DNA from: Halichondria panicea
Taxonomy: Eukaryota > Porifera > Demospongiae > Suberitida > Halichondriidae
Length of the DNA: 64,000 nucleotides
Assembly: GCF_963675165.1 (NCBI RefSeq)
Contig: NC_087382.1
Span: 5,720,315 to 5,784,314 of the forward strand
Reading direction: 5' to 3'
In this document: piece after piece, positions 33,214 to 45,599 of the stretch
Numbering within the stretch: position 1 is the stretch's first letter
How the letters are laid out: the number at the start of each line of letters is the position of its first letter
Translations under genes and position numbers: made by a program
The notes under the pieces: generated by a model
Told to the model about the DNA's origin: nothing
What the model saw: the letters and a program-made list of their open reading frames with translations, nothing else
Database searches by the model: none

Positions 33214-34329
33214 CAGAGGCGGATCCAGGGGGAGATCTAAGGGAGCAAAGGAACCCCCCTTTTGCTCAAAATATTAAAATTGATTTTTAGCAATCTACAG
33301 TCATTTACAGTCATGTTTTACTTATTCTACTTATGTAGTAATGTCAATACCTGCATGTAGTCCACTCTAGAAGGAACAGAACTTAGCTAAAAGCAGTGGC
33401 AGGTTCTTTACTCTTTTTCAACTGATCGCGTTGCAAAAACTGCATAGTAAGCAGTAATTAATTGGATACAAGATGGGCCACATCCATGTGTCCAGTGGTC
33501 ATGCAGCTTTGATTGTGGTAATTATGTTCAACCAGACTTACTTATTATACAACAATGAGTAACAGGAAGAGACCAAGTCAAGTGCCAATTTCAACATTCT
33601 TCAAAAAGAGTAAAGCAAGTACGGTTTCACAATAAATAAAAATCCAAATCATATAAATAAGGAGCTGCCTTGAGAGAGTGCCATGTGATGACATATCCAA
33701 ATGTGAATCTTCTGTTGACATTGGCTCTGACACTTCCTATTACATCTTGTGAGAGCGAGAGGAGTTTCAGCCAACTAAAAACTTATTAAGACAGCCCGAC
33801 GTGCTACCATGTCGGAAATCGAGATTGGGTTCACTTGCTTTAATGAATATCAATCGTGACCGATGCAACCAGCTTTTGTCTGCAGAAAATATGAAAAAAC
33901 TAGTAGTATCATACAGCCAGCTACACCCAAGGAGAATGAAACTCCCTTTTATGCTACCTGCTGATGATTGAATGTCTTATAATTATGTGTTTTTTACAAT
34001 TAATTATTAAATACTCTAAGCTCTTGTATAAAAATTACTCATTTACTCACTCACACACTTACTTAACTTCTTGATCTTACTATCACTGCACTGGAGCCAT
34101 AGCTATAGCTAGACATAATCTTACATCTACTAAGGTACTATAATAGACCTCCCTAGCCCTTGGCCTAGCACTCAGGTGACAGGAAACGACACCGGAAATG
34201 GGCGGGTTTACAACGGAAATGGGCGTGGTCAATTTTTTCGCGCTGCGCGCGGCTTAATACTCGCCCTTTGGGGTCGTTATCCTTTTGCTTTTAGGAACCA
34301 CCCTTTTCTAATGTCTAGATCCGCCTCTG
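33214..34329 (+). mobile_element. 1116-bp hAT deletion derivative (copy 1)
   Basis: Ends are CAGAGGCGGATCCAGG at 33214 and TCTAGATCCGCCTCTG at 34329. Internal remains of a ZMYM/hAT-type transposase: an N-terminal MSNRKRPSQVPISTFFKK (from 33555, followed by a donor-like gtacgg), and a C-terminal dimerisation-type segment near 33740-33968 (SERSFSQLKTY, frameshift, then RKSRLGSLALMNINRD and LPFMLPADD, stop). The catalytic core is absent, so it cannot move itself. Copy 2, inverted and the same length, is at 40632-41747. No clear 8-bp duplication. Confidence 0.8.
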
Positions 34330-34535
34330 ACTACTGAGCCAATATATCCCATGTAGCACTGTGCATGTGTCACAACTTTGAAATGTAACGACATAATACC
34401 TGCATGTTTTAGTGTCTTATCTTGTCTCCGCGAGAGCATCGTATGTTACTACATTTTGTTGTCTCCACTTCTATGTTAAGAATATGTTAGAGCTGCAATT
34501 TTTGTTGCCTTTGTTTTCTAGATCCGAGTGAATGA

Positions 34536-34781
34536 TTGCTGGGTTCAATGGAAACAGCAAATGATGGGAAGTATCAACTCATATACATGAATGTGTGCTG
34601 GACAGCCCACTTTGTGTGTACGCGTGTATCTTGGAGACGTGTTCGACTAGATGTTGAAGTAAAGTACCGTGCTGACCAAACTACTGACATGGCACCGCAA
34701 TGCTGTTTTCGAATGCTCGAAACAATAATGGGATGCTATCGAACATTATTTAATTGCCTTGAATGGTTACCTACAAATTAA
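34536..34781 (+). other. Weak 81-codon open frame, status uncertain
   Basis: Ends LETIMGCYRTLFNCLEWLPTN. A good acceptor-like ttttctag lies just upstream (34521), but the frame following it differs. No family is recognised and no exon partners were found. Could be chance. Confidence 0.15.
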
Positions 34782-34949
34782 TCATGTTCAATATTAATTA
34801 ATTTCAATGTTATTTTGGTAACAATGGGTGATCTGTTTTCGTCGTCCACCTGCACCTGTTCTATAGTTGGAGTCCTGGTACCAATGTACTCATAATTATA
34901 GTAGTCTACTTAGTAAAGTAGAGCTGAAAGCCTCCTAGAGCTGTACTAT

Positions 34950-35184
34950 CATCCACTACTCCTATGAATCAGTGTTGTGCCCCCCTGAAGCTATTATGTG
35001 AAGAATTCGAGGGGTGTGCATAACATGGTTGTGGTTAAATAATTTCCGTTCCTGACATCGAGTGAACAAAGGAGATTGGCTTTGTTCACTCGATGTCAGG
35101 AACGGAAGTTATTTAACCACAACCACACCCCTCGAATTTTCCACATAATAGCTTCAGGGCACAACATTCATGGAGTAGTGGATG
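34950..35184. repeat. Long palindrome, ~105-bp arms, short loop
   Basis: CATCCACTACTCC at 34950 mirrors GGAGTAGTGGATG at 35184. The inner arms GAGGGGTGTG, GTGGTTAAATAA and TTCCGTTCCTGACATCGAGT are followed by a loop of about 15 nt near 35070. Inserted copies of nothing else; probably a foldback MITE. Confidence 0.85.
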
Positions 35185-35590
35185 ATGCTGAAAGCGTACT
35201 CTATCTATGCTGAAAGTGTAAGCGTTCCAATTATAGAACCATGCAGCCTCGGTTAGGACGCCCTCTTTTATAACGCCCATATACCACCATATAAAAATCA
35301 TTTTTTTGGGTACATTGTTTCTAGAAAAATAATTATTTTTTACTGGTTCTATAATTAGAACATTTACGGGGAATCATGTGACAGTTTATTGCATTCTTGC
35401 AATCTGATTGATGTCAATTTTTGACATCTGAACCCAAGAAAGTGACTCTAAATGCCAGACCCTCTCCTTGGCACATGTCAGATCACGTGCAAGGGAGTGA
35501 TCTGGGGCCAGACTGGATATCACCCATTCCTCAAAGTTTAATATTGCGATATGAGACTGTCTGTACCAGTATAGGAAACTATAGCTATAA

Positions 35591-36442
35591 TTATGCCTCG
35601 AGGCGTAGCCGCACGAGGGATACGGTAAAGCTGACTGTGTGTGTGTGTGTGTGTGTGTGTGTCTGTGTGTCTGTGTGTCTGTGTGTCTGTGTGTCTGTTC
35701 CAGCTGTAACTGCTCAACGGTTGCAATGCGACGAAAACTAACAGCTTCTATAGGCTTCTAGCCACGTTCTCTTGGATTTTGATTCGTGGATTAGCAAACT
35801 AAAGCTTCTTTCTCGAGTTATGGCTAGTTTGACTCACATTGAAGGCTGTTGCAGTCTCTTCAGAATCTTTCATAGCATCATCTGTCCGCACATACTTTCT
35901 ATTCAACATATGAGTTAGCCTTGCACTAAAGCGCTAGCTTTTTGTTAGCTACAAGACTCAGAAAATATCTGTTAAAACAGCTAGCTAGCAGTAGCCATTG
36001 ATCTGTTTGGACACACCCTTTATTATTCCTGTGGATGTAATGCGCATGCGCGCTCATTCCCCATGTGTGAGAAACCAAGATCCAGATCCAGATCCTCCTG
36101 GCAGAATCATCTTTGTCTTGAGGGCCTGGTAAGCCACAAAACACTACCATATAACAATATAGATAACAATATGCATGTACACAGGTCTGATATTATATAC
36201 ACTGAACTACAGATCCTGGAAGAATCAATTTTCGTCTTTCTTGAGGTCCTGGTAAGCCACATAATACAATAAATAACAACAATAGACGCATGTAAATAAG
36301 TCTTTTCTTCTCAGTGACTTTATATAGGTAAGCTAACTTTAATATAAAATTCATTATAGAAACTAATATAACACTCTAATACTTTTGAGCGAAAGCAAAA
36401 ACATGGCGAGAGGCATTAGCACAGCGCCAGCTTGAACACTAG
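35591..36442. mobile_element. Dispersed element E (copy 1)
   Basis: Runs from TTATGCCTCGAGGCGTAGCC to CAGCTTGAACACTAGT and contains a GT/GTCT microsatellite (35633-35695), ATGCGCATGCGCGCTCATTC and repeated GATCCAGATCCA. The same unit is inverted at 41804-42645 and at 46951-49308. No transposase motif. The ends are not simple inverted repeats, so the class is unknown. Confidence 0.7.
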
Positions 36443-36654
36443 TTATAATATAGTTATTACAATTTGACAATTGCATGCACATCATCACAAAATCGTCTCT
36501 GACGATCTATATAATTATATACACGACATTGTACATGCATGTGCATGTCACTCTATCTATTTATATATAGCACTATACACAGTTGTGTCCAAATCTAAGC
36601 ACATGCATGCATGTACGTATAAAGTCTCTTGCATGGGGGCTGTTTAAAGACTGT

Positions 36655-37835
36655 TCAAAATATTGTGGCCAAAGTCACCAGTATTCCAGTGATCACCATC
36701 ATTGGAACGGCAACAATAGACGCAGCACCACCGCAAACTGTGAGATATAATTTATAGATACAGAAATCGATAAATAATATAGGTGTGATAATTATTCAGC
36801 AGCTAATAATTATTGATAGCTCTTCAATATACAGTAGACTCTCGCTATTCCGGCTCTCTGAAATGCGGCCACCTCGATATACCGGCCATTCGGTTTGGCA
36901 CGGAATGCTAGCTATATGTTTTCTACACAAAACTCAACCTAAAGTACGGCCACTCGCTATTCCGTTTACCGGCCAGTGCTGGCTGTCCCAAATAACGTTT
37001 TCAATGTAATTTTATATGTGTATTACGGCTGGATATGATGTTTTGGGTGTGGTTTAGTAAATAAAATTGGATTACACTTAAATAGAGAGCAGAATGATTC
37101 CTTATCTTTCATTATCCTCGAGACAAGAACTGCAATCAGTGATTAGATTCGAGGTAAGGTCTTTTTTAAGCCGCGGCTAATTATCTGAAGTACGGCCACC
37201 TCGCTATTCCGGCCAAGCTGCATGGTCCCAAGGGTGGCCGGATTAACGAGAGTCTACTGTAGTTCTATGGATTGTTGTATCTCGAAAGCATTTTGTATGT
37301 TAGTCTTGCATGAGAATTGGTTAATTGACTAGTAAATAGCTATCCCATGCATAGGCCACCACGGCACACGGATACAGAAACGTATAATTCATGCATGGCA
37401 GGAGTCATTATATAATTATGCATGCTGCGATTAAGCACCATATACATGCAGCCTATATAATAACTATAGAAGCTATATATACAATTATGCATAAAATTAT
37501 ATAGACTACCCGTATTTGCTATTACATAAATGTTGACTTACGCTGAGTTACGGGGTTCGGTGAAAAATTACATGTGTCGTAAATTGCTGCAAAATCGTCG
37601 ATGCAGGCCAGTCCACATAGTTCTTGAGGACTCTCGAAGGACTGCATGTATATATATATAGTTACATGAGAAAAAGGGGGATTCAAACTTGGGGTTAACT
37701 CACACCAAACATGGTAACGCAGGATCCTAGGGCTGGATTTTGTTGTGCTTCTCGAAATGCACAATTAAGTTGAGTAGAACTTTGACAATTGACTATTGCA
37801 AAGCAAGCCAACAGTACGAAAAGCACAATCTTCAT
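36655..37835 (-). CDS. One-module cysteine-rich secreted protein, probably GPI-anchored (104 aa)
   Basis: Minus-strand exons 37835-37704, 37641-37542 and 36737-36655; GT..AG junctions with phases 0 and 1. Signal peptide MKIVLFVLLACFAIVNCQ, then one module C-x13-C-x13-C-x3-C-x10-C-x10-C containing NPVTQLC, and a hydrophobic C-terminus (VPMMVITGILVTLATIF) that runs to the stop, as in a GPI-attachment signal. It is a clear paralog of the 60.15-kb gene (shared AAS.VAVPMMVI), with the same exon plan as one module of the 187-residue proteins. The second intron contains the pogo-like MITE. The function is unknown; a small extracellular or cell-surface protein is inferred. Confidence 0.85.
36832..37259. 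mobile_element. Pogo/Tigger-like MITE with TA target
   Basis: Starts CAGTAGACTCTCGCTATTCC and ends in the complement of CAGTAGACTCTCGTTAATCC, flanked by TA (36830-36831, 37260-37261). The repeated 'gctattccggccac' motif inside is typical of this widespread family. It lies in intron 2 of the minus-strand cysteine-rich gene. Confidence 0.85.
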
Positions 37836-37849
37836 TGTCTGCAAAAGAA

Positions 37850-40630
37850 CTGAATCACTTGCATGCATGCACATTGTTACATGCAGTGCACATTATTATT
37901 ATAATATAGAATTGCCATACGTATGACATAGTCTCATGCACGCCATGCGTATACTTTGAAGACAGTATAGTGTCAAAATCAGATCAAAGTATGCATGGCT
38001 ATAACATTGTATAATTATATGATTACAGTTATAGTAATTATGTTATAGCGGACAGCATGCATAATTTCTTTTACCATGCTGAACCGTTCGATTTGGTATG
38101 GGCGATTTCTTCTTGACTGATTACTCTCTTGCTGATATTGATGTTGGAGTTATGCATGGCTTGTGATTTGCCAGCCATATCAGCTCATTTTATACACAAC
38201 TCTCATTTTGGAAATTGGAATCTGGAATTTTGAAAAAGGTTTCTGTTTCTGATACCTAAAATATATTCATTGATGAAATTGGCAATAAATACTTGTCACA
38301 TGATCTCCAGCCAATCAGCTTTTAAAAGTAGTCAGGTGACCATATGCTTCAAATGCAGCCATGCAGGTACAAAACTGGTTTAACAGGTCAAGCTATAATA
38401 TACAAATAGGAGAATATATATAGAGATCACATGACAGACTAAATCAGAACACACCTATCCAAAATCACTTGTTTTTTAATGCTGGCCGGTGCACGCAGAT
38501 TAAAACATTTAACCTTCGATTATATATAAGTGTGAATCAAGAGAGTGTTGTATTTGAATTTGACTTGAAGACTGGATTCTACAAAGTATGTGTATACAGT
38601 GTATGATACCAAGAGTGATTATTAATAGTATATACATGCAACTTTTTGTGAATTTTTAATTAAAGAAGTATAATAATAGTGATGATACCATTATGGATGT
38701 GAATGATTGTGATTAATCAGCCAGTATCATTAAAGTGGTGCCAATCTTCGGTTTATAATGCCATCTGCATGGGCATAACATTTTATTAGGGCTTATTGCC
38801 TGCATGCATGACCACTGAAAATTAAGATCAAAGCATTCCATTACCTAAAAACACTATATAGCTTAACTATGCATGGCAACCTATATATTTCAGTGCATCA
38901 TTATAAAAATATGCACTGTGTATCAAATACAATAAGGTTCTAATTTTGCCATTGATACAATATTGTATGGGGCCCATGCATGCACATGTAATATAATTAG
39001 ACCATGCAGTAAGCCAGTGTAATGCTGAACTATATATAGGGTGTCCTTTGATCCAAGCCAAGCTAATGATCTGGCCATTTGTACCTATAATCTGGAGGTG
39101 TGTTTTTTAACTATCAGAGAAGATATCATTAATTGTTTGGGGAGTAAGTAAGGGTTCTCCCCAGACTTTTAGATTTTCAGAATGCAATTTGAATGCTATT
39201 ATTATAGATGGCAAATGACCTTTAATTTAAGTACAGTGGAGAGGGGGAAGCTATAGACTTCCCGCTGATTTGTGAATAGAACTCTGATATCTCCTGCCAA
39301 AAACAGCTAGACTAAGTCCATATATTCCATAAAACTATAATTCTGTACATGCAGGTATTATATATAGTTATATGGAAATGAGTGCCACAAAAGCACAAGT
39401 ATAGTTATAGTTATTAGTGATTACATGCAAGGAACTATATTAGATTCGCAAGCCGTCACTGTTGCACGGCGAAAAGTAGACTATATATATAGCTGGTCAA
39501 ACTCCGTTATTTGTGGCAACTTAAGACCACATGCGGTTACCATAAGATCATTGATAGTGACATAGCACTAAGTGTAATTATTACATGCAGTTTAATTATA
39601 CTGACGTCTTAGAATCTTATGTATCTGATATGTTGACTGTGCAACCGTGACAGCTTGCGAGTCTATATACACCTATATTATATAGCTATAGGCCCTGTAA
39701 AACAGACCACAGTGCATGTATAGGCCTAAACATTTTCCTTATATATATATGAAGCATAACTCAACACTTTTACTGATGTGACAGTGTAAGTTGCAAATAT
39801 TCTACAAACCCCATGCAACTAGTACTACAGTGCCCTAAAACTGATATACTGAATGGCATTCTGAATCAGGCAACAATATACATGCACTGGTGTGCAGATC
39901 AACTATACCACCATGTTATCAGTAATTAAGATTCCATTATTGCTATGATTGTATTTGTGGTTTTCAAGTTATGGGCCCACCCATCTATATATACAATGTA
40001 GAGTGTGTTGTTGTTTTGTGGCTCAGAGGAAGTCCGACAACCGTGTGCCTAACCATTAATGTTTGCTGAATCAGCATTTTCATAAAAGTCTATTTGCTCA
40101 ACCCCGGAAGTTATGTGGTCAATTATGGCTTCATTTATGCTTTATGTGGTGGACAAGTAGCCTGGGATGCTAACTTTTAGCTGGTTGGAGCTTACCAGCT
40201 CTACAGCATATATAGATAGAAGCGCTTTTTAACAAGGAATCCAATGGAATATGAAACTTTGAATTTCAATAAAGTATGAATGAAGGTCAAACTCAACACA
40301 TTAATTTTAGTCAAAGAGACTTTTAACTCCAGTACGTACTGCTGGCAGTACCCTATTTTTATCTGGCATTCTGGATTCAGGCAACAACACTGACTGACTC
40401 TATATATATGCATGTTAGTGTAAAGTGTATAGGATTTGAGTTATCACTAATTAAGATTCCATGCTATAATTGCATTTGTGGTTTTCAAGTCATGGGCCCA
40501 CTCAGGGCTATCTACCATGTGTTGTTGCTGTTGTGGCTTAATGCATGCACTCAGGTATATGAATTCCCTGGGCTGCACCTGATGTGTAATTCCCTTCTGG
40601 CCAGCAGCACGCACCAGGGGTAGAGTGATT
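37850..40630. other. No gene recognised; a ~130-bp direct duplication
   Basis: The largest gene-free block. 39850-40030 and 40360-40545 share GGCATTCTG..TCAGGCAACAA, TAATTAAGATTCCAT, GTGGTTTTCAAGT and ATGGGCCCAC, a partial tandem duplication about 520 bp apart. Other open frames are short and isolated. Confidence 0.5.
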
Positions 40631-40631
40631 G

Positions 40632-41747
40632 CAGAGGCGGATCTAGACATTAGAAAAGGGTGGTTCCTAAAAGCAAAAGGATAACGACCCCAAAGGGCGA
40701 GTATTAAGCCGCGCGCAGCGCGAAAAAATTGACCACGCTCATTTCCGTTGTAAACCCGCCCATTTCCGGTGTCGTTTCCTGTCACCTGAGTGCTAGGCCA
40801 AGGGCTAGGGAGGTCTATTATAGTACCTTAGTAGATGTAAGATTATGTCTAGCTATAGCTATGGCTCCAGTGCAGTGATAGTAAGATCAAGAAGTTAGGT
40901 AAGTGTGTGAGTGAGTAAATGAGTAATTTTTATACAAAAGCTTAGAGTATTTAATAATTAATTGTAAAAAACACATAATTATAAGACATTCAATCATCAG
41001 CAGGTAGCATAAAAGGGAGTTTCATTCTCCTTGGGTGTAGCTGGCTGTATGATACTACTAGTTTTTTCATATTTTCTGCAGACAAAAGCTGGTTGCATCG
41101 GTCACGATTGATATTCATTAAAGCAAGTGAACCCAATCTCGATTTCCGACATGGTAGCACGTCGGGCTGTCTTAATAAGTTTTTAGTTGGCTGAAACTCC
41201 TCTCGCTCTCACAAGATGTAATAGGAAGTGTCAGAGCCAATGTCAACAGAAGATTCACATTTGGATATGTCATCACATGGCACTCTCTCAAGGCAGCTCC
41301 TTATTTATATGATTTGGATTTTTATTTATTGTGAAACTGTACTTGCTTTACTCTTTTTGAAGAATGTTGAAATTGGCACTTGACTTGGTCTCTTCCTGTT
41401 ACTCATTGTTGTATAATAAGTAAGTCTGGTTGAACATAATTACCACAATCAAAGCTGCATGACCACTGGACACATGGATGTGGCCCATCTTGTATCCAAT
41501 TAATTACTGCTTACTATGCAGTTTTTGCAACGCGATCAGTTGAAAAAGAGTAAAGAACCTGCCACTGCTTTTAGCTAAGTTCTGTTCCTTCTAGAGTGGA
41601 CTACATGCAGGTATTGACATTACTACATAAGTAGAATAAGTAAAACATGACTGTAAATGACTGTAGATTGCTAAAAATCAATTTTAATATTTTGAGCAAA
41701 AGGGGGGTTCCTTTGCTCCCTTAGATCTCCCCCTGGATCCGCCTCTG
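40632..41747 (-). mobile_element. 1116-bp hAT deletion derivative (copy 2, inverted)
   Basis: Same length and ends as 33214-34329 in opposite orientation, with only rare substitutions visible (for example ACGCTCATTT against ACGCCCATTT near 40737). The N- and C-terminal transposase remnants and the frameshift are shared, so both derive from one defective master. Confidence 0.85.
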
Positions 41748-41803
41748 GTAGTGACTTAGGCCGGAGGGCCGCAGGCCTCGAGGGCAAGTGCACTACTGAG
41801 CCA

Positions 41804-42547
41804 ACTAGTGTTCAAGCTGGCGCTGTGCTAATGCCTCTCGCCATGTTTTTGCTTTCGCTTAAAAGTATTAGAGTGTTATATTAGTATTAAAGTTAGCTTA
41901 TCTATATAAAGTCACTGAGAAGAAAAGACTTATTTACATGCGTCTATTGTTGTATTATGTGGCTTACCAGGATCTTAAGAAAGAAGAAAATTGATTCTTC
42001 CAGGATCTGTAGTTCAGTGTATATAATATCTAAGAAGAAAAGACCTGTGTACATGCATATTTTTATCTATATTGTTGTTTTGTGGCTTATATACCAGGCC
42101 CTCAAGACAAAGATGATTCTGCCAGGAGGATCTTGGGATATTATTTTCTCACACGTGGGGAATGAGCGCGCATGCGCATTACATCCACAGGAAAATTAAA
42201 GGGTGTGTCCAAAGAGATCAATTTCACAAATGGCTATACTGCTAGCTAGCTAGCTGTTTTAACAGATATTTTCTGAGTATTGTAGCTAACAAAAAGCTAG
42301 CGCTTTAGTGCAAGGCTAACTCATATGTTGAATAGAAAGTTTGTGCGGACAGATGATGCTATGAAAGATTCTGAAGAGACTGCAACAGCCTTCAATGTGA
42401 GTCAAACTAGCCATAACTCGAGAAAGAAGCTTTAGTTTGCTAATCCACGAATCAAAATCCAAGAGAATGTGGCTAGAAGCCTATAGAAGCTGTTAGTTTT
42501 CGTTACATTGCAACCGTTGAGCAGTTATAGCTGGAATACACACACAC

Positions 42548-42590
<43 letters not shown>

Positions 42591-42645
42591 CACACACAGT
42601 CAGCTTTACCGTATCCCTCGTGCGGCTACGCCTCGAGGCATAAAA
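41804..42645. mobile_element. Dispersed element E (copy 2, inverted)
   Basis: ACTAGTGTTCAAGCTGGCGC through CGGCTACGCCTCGAGGCATA. Contains CACACA(GACA)n at 42540-42600 in the position where copy 1 has GT/GTCT. This copy is uninterrupted at the site (CCACAGGAAAATTAAAGG) where copy 3 carries an insertion. Confidence 0.75.
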
Positions 42646-42867
42646 ATTATATCCAATGTGCGCACAAGTGAGCTGTGTAACAACTGCATTCCTTGCGCAT
42701 TCCTTGCGCATTCCTTTCCGTGTACACGTTACTCCTTTTATAGGACAACTAGTTTCAACTAGATCTACTTGTGGTGGCTGTGGAATCATACTATCTATGG
42801 TGGAATGCACCAGACGCATGAAAAACGTTTTCTGCTTACCACTGAATCTGTTTAATTAACTTCAGCC

Positions 42868-43105
42868 ATACTATGCCAGTATCTAGATAGTGGCACAGTT
42901 CAAGGCTTGACCTGTGCCATTTGGCAGATGCCAGTATCTAGATAGTGGCACAGTTCAAGGCTTGACCTGTGCCATATGGCGGATGCCAGTATCTAGATAG
43001 TAGTGGCACAGTTCAAGGCTTGACCTGCATGTGCCATATGGCAGATGCCAGTATCTAGATAGTGGCACAGTTCAAGGCTTGACCTGTGCCATATGGCAGA
43101 TATTG
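42868..43105. repeat. Minisatellite, ~4 units of 56-62 bp
   Basis: GATGCCAGTATCTAGATAGT, then GGCACAGTTCAAGGCTTGAC and CTGTGCCATATGGC, repeated four times with small length changes. Confidence 0.92.
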
Positions 43106-43109
43106 GCAC

Positions 43110-43870
43110 AGTGTTTCCTTTGATCTGCCCACTCAAAATGCAACAATACTTGATACATGCATTCTTTGATACATTTTGTATTATTATTACCATTTTATTG
43201 GTGAAGGTCACTGGCAGTTCTTGTTAGCAACATACCAGGTTCACCAATTTACTAGTTCACATTCACCATTGTGGTTTGTACATTTGCTCGTAGCTGTACA
43301 TTTGCTCGTAGCTGTACATAATTTTAAGATTCTAATCTAATAATAATTTAATACCCCTAGCCTAGCCCTGTACTGTACACCTGTACATGCATGTCTATCT
43401 AGTCTATAATTATTTTATGTATAATAATTATTATACTATTATATTGCTGTATCCTATAGCTACAGGGGTGCACAATGACGAACCAAAGAAGTTGTCAAGA
43501 TTAGAAGTTGTCAAGATATTAATGGAATGCATGCATGTATACTTAGTACATTTCGTACAAACAAAGTCGATCTGTTCTTAAATACATGTACAATAGAAAA
43601 TGTAACGTACGTACGTACATATGTGTTATAATTATGTCCATGATTATGTCCAATAACAACTTGTTCATCAAAAATTAGCAGTATCGATCTGACAAGTGTA
43701 GATTGAGCATTCACTGACAACTCTCACAGCCTCCTGCCCTTCAACAGGGGATTGTGAGCGTTAGCCAATAGCAATAGGTCATCTTCTAAGTAGAGTCCTT
43801 TAGTACTTACTTCAAGTCAGTCCGACGTACACCACTGAAAATGTAAGAGATGCACAATATGCTACAAATT
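43110..43870. other. No gene recognised
   Basis: AT-rich, with a duplicated GTACATTTGCTCGTAGCT near 43278-43315. 43110-43150 is a fragment of the MITE with TTTGATCTGCCCACTCA. Confidence 0.4.
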
Positions 43871-43874
43871 AGTA

Positions 43875-45590
43875 CAGTACTCAAATTTGTGAAAATGCCT
43901 TGACAACGACCATTATAAAGAACCAGACAGCCCAAACAAAGTTTATAGCAGTTGAAGGATGGTTAAGAGGGCCTACATGTAGAATAATAGCATACAAATC
44001 CAATGTGTGTATGTGTTGTGGCAAAAAATGCGGTAAAATTAATGAAATTAATGTAGCTACAAATTAAATTGATAGGAAACGTACCCAAGTACACATTGGT
44101 GTGACAGGGTCCGGTATAAAGAATCAGACAGCTCACTTGAGGGTGGTTAGGATCGAAGGCCTACCTGCAGAATATTAACTCACAAAATTTGTGACCAAAA
44201 ATATGCTACAAATTAGTACAGTACTCAAATTTGTGTAAATGCCTTGACAACGACCATTATAAAGAACCAGACAGCCCAAACAAAGTTTATAGCAGTTGAA
44301 GGATGGTTAAGAGGGCCTACATGTAGAATAATAGCATACAAATCCAATGTGTGTATGTGTTGTGGCAAAAAATGCGGTAAAATTAATGAAATTAATGTAG
44401 CTACAAATTAAATTGATAGGAAACGTACCCAAGTACACATTGGTGTGACAGGGTCCGGTATAAAGAATCAGACAGCTCACTTGAGGGTGGTTAGGATCGA
44501 AGGCCTACCTGCAGAATATTAACTCACAAAATTTGTGACCAAAAATATGCTACAAATTAGTACAGTACTCAAATTTGTGTAAATGCCTTGACAACGACCA
44601 TTATAAAGAACCAGACAGCCCAAACAAAGTTTATAGCAGTTGAAGGATGGTAAAGAGGGCCTACATGTAGAATAATAGCATACAAATCCAATGTGTGTAT
44701 GTGTTGTGGCAAAAAATGCGGTAAAATTAATGTAACTACAAATTAAATTGATAGGAAACGTACCCAAGTACACATTGGTGTGACAGGGTCCTGTATAAAG
44801 AATCAGACAGCTCACTTGGAGGGTGGTTAGGATAGAAGGCCTACCTGCAGAATATTAACTCACAAAATTTGTGACCAAAAATATGCTATAACTTAGTACA
44901 GTACTCAAATTTGTGAAAATGCCTTGACAACGACCATTATAAAGAACCAGACAGGCCAAACAAAGTTTATAGCAGTTGAAGGATGGTTAAGAGGGTCTAC
45001 ATGTAGAATAATAGCATACAAATCCAATGTGTGTATGTGTTGTGGCAAAAAATGTGGTAAAATTAATGAAATTAATGTAGCTACAAATTAAATTGATAGG
45101 AAACGTACCCAAGTACACATTGGTGTGACAGGGTCCGGTATAAAGAATCAGACAGCTCACTTGGAGGGTGGTTAGGATAGAAGGTCTACCTGCAGAATAT
45201 TAACTCACAAAATTTGTGACCAAAAATACATGATGCTAGTACAGTACTCAAATTTGTGTAAATGCCCTGACAACGACCATTATAAAGAACCAGACAGCCC
45301 AAACAAAGTTTATAGCAGTTGAAGGATGGTTAAGAGGGTCTACATGTAGAATAATAGCATACAAATCCAATGTGTGTATGTGTTGTGGCAAAAAATGCGG
45401 TAAAATTAATGAAATTAATGTAGCTACAAATTAAATTGATAGGAAACGTACCCAAGTACACATTGGTGTGACAGGGTCCGGTATAAAGAATCAGACAGCT
45501 CACTTGGAGGGTGGTTAGGATCGAAGGCCTACCTGCAGAATATTAACTCACAAAATTTGGGACCAAAATATGCTACAAAAAATGCCTTTA
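43875..45590. repeat. Satellite-like array, five ~343-bp dimeric units
   Basis: CAGTACTCAAATTTGTG recurs at 43875, 44219, 44563, 44899 and 45242 (periods 344, 344, 336, 343). Each unit has two related halves of about 170 bp: one with TATAAAGAACCAGACAGCCC and GGATGGTTAAGAGGGCCTAC, the other with TATAAAGAATCAGACAGCTC and GGGTGGTTAGGATCGAAGGC. The array ends degenerately at about 45590. Two more units lie at 49311-49960. Confidence 0.95.
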
Positions 45591-45599
45591 CAACGAATC

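Noticed and set aside
43875-45590. CRISPR-like regular repeats
   Set aside because: Units are ~343 bp with no short conserved repeat plus unique spacers. This is a eukaryotic tandem satellite.
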